The notes below the pieces were generated by a model. That model saw only the letters and a program-made list of their open reading frames with translations, searched no databases and was not told the origin of the DNA. The position numbers and the translations under genes are program-made. A stretch of 64,000 bases of DNA from the NCBI RefSeq assembly GCF_027214025.1, contig NZ_JAPWHB010000003.1, positions 558,001 through 622,000 of the forward strand, read 5' to 3'. The DNA comes from Parahoeflea alexandrii (lineage in GTDB: Bacteria > Pseudomonadota > Alphaproteobacteria > Rhizobiales > Rhizobiaceae). Of this stretch, positions 35,987-42,979 are shown piece by piece; the first letter of the stretch is position 1; each line of letters opens with the position of its first letter.

Positions 35987-36985
35987 TCAGAAAGCGGGCA
36001 ATTCACCGAGCGGGATGATCCCGAGCGTGACCTGGCTGTTGCTGATGGTCAGGGGCAGGGTCGTGGCGTCGTCGCCCGGCCTTGTGTCCAGCGCCGCAAT
36101 CATCGGACCAAAGCGCCGGATCAGATCGGCGCTGTCGGGATTGAAGCCTGCGACGAGATCGGACAACCGCTGCACGTTGCCGATGGTCAGTTCGAGATTG
36201 CCGGAGATGCGTCCGTCAGCCCCGACTTGAACCGGGCCAGCCAGCTCAAGCGAGGATGTTGCGTCGAACTCGATCTCCACACGGTGTAGCACTGCAGCAA
36301 AGGGGCCATGCAGCGGCGTGAAGGGAACCCGCAACATGTCGGACTTTCCTGACAGGGTCGCTTCAAAGGCAAAGGCCTTTGCGTTCAGTCCGGCAAAAAG
36401 CGTGTTGCGCAGGTTTTCGCTGTAGGCAGCCACATCGAGATCGGCGCCGTTTCGCCGGGCGTGTGCCGTGATCCGGTCCGCCTGCAGGGCGAGCCGCTGG
36501 GTCAATCCGGTACCATCGATATCGAAACTGGTGTTGCGTGCATCGATCGATCCGCGATCGAGCCCGTCGGAAACCGCCTGAATACTGGCCTGCAGCAGCT
36601 GCCAGTCGGCGCGCAGGATCAGGCCGGAGGCATCCAGAACCAGGGGGCCGTCAACCTCGGCGACGGCATGTTGCGGGCGGTAGACTTGCGCGGCCGAGCG
36701 GAATGCCCCGGCGGTGGTGGTGATGCCTTCGGCGGCGTTGGCGTAGGATAGCGCCTCGCAAAACAGGCCAACGCGGAAAGGGTATCCGCGGACATCCGCA
36801 TTGGTGCATTCGGCTGTGGCGCCCGGGCCGACGATCTGCGCCAGGGTCGAGGGAAGGTGCTCCTCGATTTTCGCGGCGAAGAAGTACCAGCCGCCAGTCC
36901 AGAGCAGCCCTGCGGCGACAATCGCCCCGACAAGCCAGGCGAATTTGCGCGATACCGGAGACGAGACATTGGCGGATGATGGCAT
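35987..36985 (-). CDS. DUF2125 domain-containing membrane-anchored protein
   Basis: The 332-residue protein has one N-terminal membrane helix (about 18-38), then a large domain with CTNADVRGYPFRVGLFCEAL near 70 and repeated beta-type segments, as in DUF2125 proteins of rhizobia. The fold looks AsmA-like, which would put it in the envelope, but no function is established. The start is preceded by GGAG at six bases. It sits between convergent tyrC and divergent chaC, as in many relatives. Confidence 0.83.
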   Translation of the reverse strand: MPSSANVSSPVSRKFAWLVGAIVAAGLLWTGGWYFFAAKIEEHLPSTLAQIVGPGATAECTNADVRGYPFRVGLFCEALSYANAAEGITTTAGAFRSAAQVYRPQHAVAEVDGPLVLDASGLILRADWQLLQASIQAVSDGLDRGSIDARNTSFDIDGTGLTQRLALQADRITAHARRNGADLDVAAYSENLRNTLFAGLNAKAFAFEATLSGKSDMLRVPFTPLHGPFAAVLHRVEIEFDATSSLELAGPVQVGADGRISGNLELTIGNVQRLSDLVAGFNPDSADLIRRFGPMIAALDTRPGDDATTLPLTISNSQVTLGIIPLGELPAF

Positions 36986-37082
36986 TGCGTTCTCCGTGCG
37001 TGGCCTGCAATAAGGGCCGACATGGCGGTTAAGCTTGAAACAGATGTTATTACGGCTTCCGGCCGGCAACATGGGCTGCGAT

Positions 37083-37622
37083 ATGGACGATTTTTGGGTG
37101 TTTGGCTATGGATCGCTGATGTGGCGGCCAGGTTTCGATCATGAAGAAACGCGCCAGGCGCAGCTGTTCGGTTATCACCGGGCGCTTTGCGTGCGTTCCT
37201 TCGTGCATCGCGGCACGCCGGAACGGCCGGGACTGGTGCTGGGGCTGGATCGCGGCGGATCCTGTCACGGGGTGGCGTTCAAGGTTCGGGCGGATTACCG
37301 CGACGCGGTCACCGGCTACCTGCGCGAACGCGAACTGGTGACCAATGTCTATCTCGAGACTACCCGCAGGGTGCGGCTGGATGACGGGCGGGATGTCCGG
37401 GCGCTGACCTATGTCGTTGACCGTGGACACAGGCAATATGCGGGCGCGCTGTCTGTGGACGAAGCGTTTTCACAGGTCTCGGGCGCTGTCGGGCAGTCGG
37501 GCCCCAACGAGGACTACGTGATCAATACCGTCGAGCATCTGCGGACACTGCGCATTCGCGACCATCATCTCGAGGCGGTCGCACATGCCCTCGACTTCCC
37601 GGGGCGCCTCGCCGGTCACTAA
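37083..37622 (+). CDS. chaC: ChaC-family gamma-glutamylcyclotransferase
   Basis: The 179-residue protein starts MDDFWVFGYGSLMWRPGF, carrying the YGSL substrate loop of the cyclotransferase fold, followed by RALCVRSFVHRGTPERPGL and YLRERELVTNVY, where the catalytic Glu resides. ChaC enzymes cleave glutathione to 5-oxoproline and Cys-Gly. ATGs 12 and 48 bases upstream are possible, but the family begins at this residue. The stop overlaps the convergent plsC gene. Confidence 0.88.
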   Translation: MDDFWVFGYGSLMWRPGFDHEETRQAQLFGYHRALCVRSFVHRGTPERPGLVLGLDRGGSCHGVAFKVRADYRDAVTGYLRERELVTNVYLETTRRVRLDDGRDVRALTYVVDRGHRQYAGALSVDEAFSQVSGAVGQSGPNEDYVINTVEHLRTLRIRDHHLEAVAHALDFPGRLAGH

Positions 37623-38419
37623 AGCCGCGGATCCGAGGGCAATGCCCCGAGTTCCTTGAGCCTGCGCCGGGCATCCTCGCGCAATGGAACCTGCGGGTTG
37701 GCTTTCACCGTCTCGACAAGCAGCTTGTCGCTGGCGGTTTCCATGACCTCGACCAGCTCGTCCATGAAGGCGTCGGGATCCATGCCCGGAGCAATCGGCG
37801 GCAGGATCTGCACCTTGAAATGACCGGGAAAGCGGAGAAACTTGCGCCTTGGCCAGAACAGGCCGGGATGCATGACCACGGGGACGACCGGCACGTCGAG
37901 GTCACGGTACAGCCGTGCGATACCGTATTTGTAGTCCGGCGGAGCGCCTGCCGGGCGGCGGGTGCCTTCGGGGTAGATGATGAGCTGGCGGCCGTTCTTG
38001 ATCTCCCGCTTGGTGCGCTCGAGCACTTCGGCCATGACCTTGCCGCGGGCGCCGCGATTGACCGGAATCATCTTCATCTTGGAAACATACTGGCCGAACA
38101 GCGGAATCCACATCAACTCGCGCTTGAGGATGTAGAATGGATCGTCAAGCCACGGCAGCAACGCATAGGCATCCCAGAAAGACTGATGCTTGGGGGCAAA
38201 GATGTAGCCGCCTTCCGGGATGTTCTCGAGGCCTTCGATCTCGAATGTTGTGCCGACAATCTTTGCCTGAAGCCAGTGATTGGCCCTGACCCAGTTCTTG
38301 GGCACGCTCCATGCGGCCTTCCTTTCGGCAAGAAAGTAGTAGGGCGAGAACACGATCATGCGACCGATCAGGTTCAGGTAGAACGCGAGATTGAAGAGTA
38401 TCGACCGAAGGGCAATCAT
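37619..38419 (-). CDS. plsC: 1-acyl-sn-glycerol-3-phosphate acyltransferase
   Basis: This 266-residue membrane-associated enzyme adds an acyl chain to lysophosphatidic acid to give phosphatidate. It has an N-terminal hydrophobic segment (about 5-27), the catalytic HQSFWD (H-x4-D) near 78, VNRGARGK near 120 and the YPEGTRRPAG substrate motif near 150. Length and motifs are normal. It is alone on its strand between chaC and the YdcF gene, 104 bases downstream of the latter. Confidence 0.9.
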   Translation of the reverse strand: MIALRSILFNLAFYLNLIGRMIVFSPYYFLAERKAAWSVPKNWVRANHWLQAKIVGTTFEIEGLENIPEGGYIFAPKHQSFWDAYALLPWLDDPFYILKRELMWIPLFGQYVSKMKMIPVNRGARGKVMAEVLERTKREIKNGRQLIIYPEGTRRPAGAPPDYKYGIARLYRDLDVPVVPVVMHPGLFWPRRKFLRFPGHFKVQILPPIAPGMDPDAFMDELVEVMETASDKLLVETVKANPQVPLREDARRRLKELGALPSDPRL

Positions 38420-38523
38420 CGAGGCATCCGGATTAGCATCTGGCTCCGCCAGCCAACCGGGCAGAACCTTTCGTCCGGGTTACACTATCGGGGATCAGCC
38501 GAAAACCTGTGGCGGGTGAAAAA

Positions 38524-39255
38524 TCACTGCAGTTGAGCCGACACCGGAGCCTTGCCGCCTGCATCCGCCCGCAAGCCACTTGCAGGCTTGGCGCCGCTCC
38601 AGTAGCGCAGCCGGGCCAGCGAATACTTGGTGTATTCGACGAAAAGCGTGCGCAGCGCGATCGGGTCTTCCAGCCAGGTCTCGGTCTTGAGGTCGGTATG
38701 CGTCACCGGATAGGCCAGGAAGGTCACGTCAGGGCTGGCCTGGGACAGTTCGAGCAGGCTGCGCGGCATGTGATAATTGTTGGTGACCACCAGGATGCGG
38801 CTGTAGCCGCGCTGGCGGATCCAGCCTGCTGTCTCATTGGCGTTGCCGATGGTGTCGAGGGCTTCGTAGCCAATATCGACACAGCAGGCAAAGGTCGCCA
38901 TTTTCGTGCCGGTGGCTCGCCGCAGTGCCGCGCCGCTTGTGGACGGGTTGACGCCGGAAATCAGCAGACGGTTGCCGACGCCCTTTTCAAGCAGCGCCAG
39001 GGCCTGGTCAATGCGCTGATACCCGCCCGTCAGCGCGACGATCGCATCGACTTGACCGGGCGTTTCCGTGGCTTTCAATTCCGCGATGGTGTCGGTGAAC
39101 CGGAAGAAGCCCATTGCAATCAATGCTATGCCAATGATGATCGCAACCGTCAGGATGCGCAGGCCATGATGGCCCACGCGCCGGATGCGCCGGAGCGCGC
39201 CGGTCTTGGCGGTACCGGACGTCGCCGGTTCAGATTGTGCGGTTTCCAAGCTCAT
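38524..39255 (-). CDS. YdcF/SanA-family (DUF218) membrane-anchored protein
   Basis: The 243-residue protein has a single N-terminal membrane helix (about 30-52) and a DUF218 domain: DAIVALTGGYQRIDQALALLEKG, LLISGV near 105, NANETAGWIRQRGYSRILVVTNNYHMPRS near 155, and a final TYSLARL-like end. SanA and ElyC relatives act in envelope integrity and lipid carrier metabolism. It lies 62 bases downstream of ftsX, in the same direction, and may share the ftsEX transcript. An upstream ATG gives a basic extension with no ribosome binding site, so it was not used. Confidence 0.83.
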   Translation of the reverse strand: MSLETAQSEPATSGTAKTGALRRIRRVGHHGLRILTVAIIIGIALIAMGFFRFTDTIAELKATETPGQVDAIVALTGGYQRIDQALALLEKGVGNRLLISGVNPSTSGAALRRATGTKMATFACCVDIGYEALDTIGNANETAGWIRQRGYSRILVVTNNYHMPRSLLELSQASPDVTFLAYPVTHTDLKTETWLEDPIALRTLFVEYTKYSLARLRYWSGAKPASGLRADAGGKAPVSAQLQ

Positions 39256-39317
39256 GAACCATGAATACCTTGAGATTCCGGCAAGGACCAGTCGGATTTG
39301 CGGCAAAAGCCGGGCAG

Positions 39318-40307
39318 TTAACCTATTTCCGCAAGTGACGGATCGGCCCGCTGGCGGTCGATTTCACGGATCGTGCGGGTGACAGTCAAGCGGGTGGTCA
39401 CCGCCGTCATTGCAGATATCAGCACGACGATGCCGACGATGCCGAAGTAGCCGGCGCCGCTCAAGGTGAAGCGGCCGAACAGGGCGGTGACCTGGTCATT
39501 GAGCGCCGTTGCCATGGAGTTGGATTGCCATGCGCCAAGCAGAAGGAACCCGAGAGCGGCAATGCAGCCGCCAAAGGCTGCGCCCTTGAGGCCGATCAGC
39601 AGAAAGCGCTTCTGGAACTCGGCCGCGATGAACCTCGTTTCGGCGCCGACGAAGTGCAGCACTTCGACGATATGGCGGTTGCCGGCCATTGCGCCGCGGG
39701 TGGCGAAGATGACGGTCAACATGGTTGTGGCGAACATCAGCGTCAGGATGCCGACCCCGATCAGAACGGTGATGCGCGCCATCGAGATCAGCCGGTTGGC
39801 CCAGGCGCGATGATCATCCAGTGTTGCCGTGGGCACGCTTTCGGCAAGGTTTGCCCGGATGGCGTCGAAATCAGGCGGCGCCGCCTCGTCGATGGTGACG
39901 ATGACCAGCCGGGGTACCGGCAGCTCGTCCATGTCGAAACCCTCACCAAGCCAAGGCTCCAGCAGTCTTGCGGTTGAGGCGCGATCGACGATCTCGGCGG
40001 TCAGTGTGCCAGGGAAGGCCAGGGCGATGGTCTTGACCTCGGTGAGCGCGGCTTCCATGTCGACGCCATCATCGGGTTTGACCTGGATGGTGATCTCGCG
40101 GGAGACGTCGCCCTGCCAGGCCTCGGCCTTCTCCTGCACCATCGTCACGGCGCCAAGGGTCATGGAGCAGAGAAATGACATGATGGCGATGACCACCATC
40201 AGGGCATGGCCGGAGACGTTGACCGGCGGCACGATCGGCGCCATCGGCCTGAGCGTGACCAGGCGTTCTCGCTTCTGATTGTCGCTGGGATCGGCGCGCT
40301 CAGTCAT
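39318..40307 (-). CDS. ftsX: Cell division protein FtsX
   Basis: This 329-residue membrane protein has a first helix at about 28-52, a periplasmic loop to about 175, then three helices (about 180-205, 230-255, 285-310), the FtsX topology. With FtsE it forms a non-transporting ABC complex which activates peptidoglycan amidases at the septum through the periplasmic loop. It overlaps ftsE by eight bases. The N-terminus is extended and polar, as in other alphaproteobacteria. Confidence 0.92.
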   Translation of the reverse strand: MTERADPSDNQKRERLVTLRPMAPIVPPVNVSGHALMVVIAIMSFLCSMTLGAVTMVQEKAEAWQGDVSREITIQVKPDDGVDMEAALTEVKTIALAFPGTLTAEIVDRASTARLLEPWLGEGFDMDELPVPRLVIVTIDEAAPPDFDAIRANLAESVPTATLDDHRAWANRLISMARITVLIGVGILTLMFATTMLTVIFATRGAMAGNRHIVEVLHFVGAETRFIAAEFQKRFLLIGLKGAAFGGCIAALGFLLLGAWQSNSMATALNDQVTALFGRFTLSGAGYFGIVGIVVLISAMTAVTTRLTVTRTIREIDRQRADPSLAEIG

Positions 40308-40959
40308 AGATGTCGAGCCGTCCTTCCGACAGGATCATCCGGCGCGCATCGACACGGTCCATCAGGGTGAGGTCGTGGGTGGCGATGACAACGGCGGTGC
40401 CGAGCCGGTTGAGTTCGGTGAACAGGTTGAGCAGGCGCTGCGCCATCGGCGGATCGACATTGCCGGTGGGCTCGTCGGCGAGCAGAACCTCGGGCTGGTC
40501 GATCAGGGCGCGGGCGATGGCGACGCGTTGCTTTTCCCCGCCCGAAAGCACCGGCGGCAGCACGTTGATGCGTTCGCCCAGGCCGACCCATTTCAACAAT
40601 TCGATCACATCGGACCGGTAGCTCGCCTCTTCCTTGCCGCGCACCCGCAAGGGCAGGGCGACGTTCTCATAGGTGGTCATGTGATCGAGCAGCCGGAAAT
40701 CTTGGAAGACGATGCCGATCCGGCGCCTGAGCAGCGGCAGATCCTCACCCGGGATCATCGAAATATCGCGATCGAACATGCGGATCAGCCCGCGCGTGGG
40801 CTTAAGTGACATGAACAGAAGCCTCATCAGCGTGGTCTTGCCCGCACCCGACGGCCCGGTCAGGAACTGGAAGGATCTCTTGGGGATGTCGAAGGTCAGG
40901 TCACGCAGGACCTCGGGCCCCATGCCGTAACGCAAACCGACATTTTCGAAATGGATCAA
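40300..40959 (-). CDS. ftsE: Cell division ATP-binding protein FtsE
   Basis: This 219-residue ABC ATPase has Walker A GPSGAGKTT near 38, the LSGGEKQRV signature near 140 and Walker B VLLADEPTGNVD near 162. It starts MIHFENVGLRYG, the normal FtsE beginning, and powers the FtsX-dependent activation of septal cell wall hydrolysis. A consensus CtrA site lies about 65 bases upstream of the start codon, so cell-cycle regulation is likely. Confidence 0.95.
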   Translation of the reverse strand: MIHFENVGLRYGMGPEVLRDLTFDIPKRSFQFLTGPSGAGKTTLMRLLFMSLKPTRGLIRMFDRDISMIPGEDLPLLRRRIGIVFQDFRLLDHMTTYENVALPLRVRGKEEASYRSDVIELLKWVGLGERINVLPPVLSGGEKQRVAIARALIDQPEVLLADEPTGNVDPPMAQRLLNLFTELNRLGTAVVIATHDLTLMDRVDARRMILSEGRLDIYD

Positions 40960-41022
40960 CGGTCACTTCCTGTCCCGGTGGTCTTTGGGCGCAACGGCTG
41001 GCCGCAGAGTCGCCGGGCATGG

Positions 41023-41038
41023 TTAATGCAGAGTTAAC
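41023..41038. promoter_or_regulatory. CtrA binding site (TTAA-N7-TTAAC)
   Basis: TTAATGCAGAGTTAAC matches the full CtrA consensus with exactly seven bases between the half-sites. It lies between divergent ftsE (start 64 bases away) and the hypothetical gene to the right (about 120 bases away), so CtrA may control one or both. Confidence 0.75.
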
Positions 41039-41159
41039 ACACCTGCTCAGACGGGTGGTATACGCGGCTTGTTCGCCAAGCGTTAATCATTTCCATTTAC
41101 GGTTCGGTAAGGGATGTTTCAATGCCTTCTGCAGGGCAGGGGTGGAAAAGGGGTGCCTC

Positions 41160-41774
41160 ATGGGCGTTTCGAGCCGTGCGACACATGCGATCGAGCCGGG
41201 AGCAGGCGATCTTCTGATGCCGGACCGGAACCGGAGGCTGGATGGTGCGCCGAGACGTGACGTCGAGGACGCCTGCTTCGAGCCGGTTTCCGCTCCGCGC
41301 GATGTGTTTTCGAACAAACCGCGCGGCGGTGCCGCAGGCGGAGTGTTCAAATCCCGGATCACGCAGCCCGAGGCCGATGGCCCAATCCCGCGCGATTTCG
41401 CCAGCGGACCCACGGCGCGCAGCGAGCGGCTGGGAGTGTTCGCAGCCAGCCGAACCGCAGTTGCCTCAGGTGGATTGATGTCGCCCAGGGTGGCGCTGGC
41501 GGTGTGCGCGATAGCGGCGGCGGCAGCCTTCTGGATGGTCGGCGGTCACGCGCTGGTCCGGTCGTCCGGGACCGAGCAGCCGGTCTCGAAAATCAGCCCG
41601 CCGGCTGCCTCGATTACCGGGCGGGCCGCCCTGTCCCCCGATCCGGTGGTAACGGCGTCGATTCCGGTCGAGACGGCAAAGCCTGCGGCAGCCGGGTTCA
41701 CGGCTCCCATGCCACGCCCCGCCCGGATCGAACGTGCGGGATCAATCCTGATGATCCGCCCGGCAGGCGATTGA
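41160..41774 (+). CDS. Hypothetical protein with one membrane segment
   Basis: The 204-residue product has a polar N-terminal half rich in Arg, Ala and Gly, one hydrophobic helix at about 107-127 (ALAVCAIAAAAAFWMVGGHAL) and a Pro/Ala-rich tail, presumably periplasmic. I recognise no domain. AAAGGGG at good distance supports the start; an in-frame ATG 47 codons upstream would overlap the CtrA site. Its position opposite ftsE, with the CtrA box between, suggests an envelope or cell-cycle role, but that is inference only. Confidence 0.6.
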   Translation: MGVSSRATHAIEPGAGDLLMPDRNRRLDGAPRRDVEDACFEPVSAPRDVFSNKPRGGAAGGVFKSRITQPEADGPIPRDFASGPTARSERLGVFAASRTAVASGGLMSPRVALAVCAIAAAAAFWMVGGHALVRSSGTEQPVSKISPPAASITGRAALSPDPVVTASIPVETAKPAAAGFTAPMPRPARIERAGSILMIRPAGD

Positions 41775-41943
41775 GCCGACCCCGTTTCGACCGGGAATCC
41801 GGAAACCTGACCTTTCGCAACCGTGGCGGCGCGTGCGGCAGAGCGTTGCATGACACATTGCGGGATCAAATTGCTTTCAATTGACGGCGAAGACCTCTAG
41901 GAGTGGGCGCTAATAACTGACCGAACTGTCCTGGAGAGCGCGA

Positions 41944-42486
41944 ATGCCGGTTGTGCGCGGAAAAATCATCGAGCCCCTGTTTACACCGGAGATGATTGCG
42001 GCGCGCAATCGCGCAATGGCTGCGGAAATCGCCGCCAGCCCGAAGAAGGACCTGCTGGTCATTTCGATCCTCAAGGGCTCCTTCATCTTTGCCGCCGATC
42101 TGATCCGGGCGTTGCACGATGCCGGACTTGAGCCGGAAGTCGAGTTCATCACGCTCTCGAGCTACGGACGGGGCACCACCAGCCAGGGCGTCAAGATCAT
42201 CAAGGACATCGACAGCGATGTGCGCGGACGCGACGTGCTTTTAATCGACGACATCCTCGAATCGGGCCGGACGCTGAGATTTGCCCGCGACCTGATGTAT
42301 GAGCGCGGCGCCAACGATGTCGATATCGCGGTGCTGCTCGACAAGCGCTCCCGGCGCGAAGGCAGCCTCGACGCGGATTATGTCGGTTTCGAATGTCCGG
42401 ATTATTTTGTCGTCGGCTACGGCATGGACGTGGCCTATGCCTTCCGCGAACTGCCGTTTGTCGGGGTGGTCAAGGGCGACGCCTGA
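41944..42486 (+). CDS. hpt: Hypoxanthine phosphoribosyltransferase
   Basis: The 180-residue enzyme salvages hypoxanthine or guanine with PRPP. It has the flexible loop SSYGRGTTSQG near 75, the PRPP-binding VLLIDDILESGRTL near 98, LLDKRSRRE, and the base-contact VGFECPDYFVVGYGMDVA near 150. Length is normal. A ribosome binding site is seen at GGAGAG upstream. No other purine genes are adjacent. Confidence 0.95.
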   Translation: MPVVRGKIIEPLFTPEMIAARNRAMAAEIAASPKKDLLVISILKGSFIFAADLIRALHDAGLEPEVEFITLSSYGRGTTSQGVKIIKDIDSDVRGRDVLLIDDILESGRTLRFARDLMYERGANDVDIAVLLDKRSRREGSLDADYVGFECPDYFVVGYGMDVAYAFRELPFVGVVKGDA

Positions 42487-42570
42487 TCCGACGTCTGCGA
42501 TCCGCATCCGGCGCCTCGACGTGACGAACGCGCCAGACGTTCACCTTGCGGCAAGTTTTGCGCCGTAGGT

Positions 42571-42589
42571 TCCCCTGACCAACAGGGGA
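42571..42589 (+). promoter_or_regulatory. Hairpin enclosing the cpdR ribosome binding site
   Basis: TCCCCTG pairs perfectly with CAGGGGA across a five-base loop. The second arm contains the AGGGGA Shine-Dalgarno sequence, six bases before the cpdR ATG, so folding would hide it. A translational control element is inferred; no known riboswitch class is recognised. Confidence 0.5.
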
Positions 42590-42595
42590 AAAGAC

Positions 42596-42964
42596 ATGGC
42601 CAGAATCCTGATCGCAGAAGACGAAGATTCTCTCAGGCGCTTTGTGGCGCGGGCGCTTGTCATGGACGGGCACGAGATTGTCGAAGCCGGCGATGGCGCC
42701 GAGGCGCTGGATCATGTGATCGAAGGCGGTTTCGATCTGCTTCTGTCCGATATCCGGATGCCGGTGATGGATGGCATCGCGCTTGCGACCGCGACGGCCG
42801 AACACAGCCCCGGCATGCCGATCCTGTTGATGACCGGCTATGCGGAGCAGCGCGAGCGCGCCGAACCGTTGATGCGGATCGTGGTCGACGTCGTGCCGAA
42901 GCCGTTCACGCTTCCGGATATCCGCCAGGCGGTCGCGGATGCGCTGACACCGCAGGCCGCCTGA
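42596..42964 (+). CDS. cpdR: Single-domain response regulator CpdR
   Basis: The 122-residue receiver-only protein has the acidic pocket in LIAEDEDSLRR, the phosphoacceptor Asp in LLLSDIRMPVMDG near 51, the Thr/Ser-equivalent at LLMTGYAEQRERAE and the Lys in VPKPFTLPDI near 101. This matches CpdR, which when unphosphorylated helps bring CtrA and other substrates to ClpXP; phosphorylation by the CckA-ChpT relay blocks it. It is monocistronic, convergent with the TIGR02302 gene. Confidence 0.9.
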   Translation: MARILIAEDEDSLRRFVARALVMDGHEIVEAGDGAEALDHVIEGGFDLLLSDIRMPVMDGIALATATAEHSPGMPILLMTGYAEQRERAEPLMRIVVDVVPKPFTLPDIRQAVADALTPQAA

Positions 42965-42979
42965 GTTTCACACCAAGCC

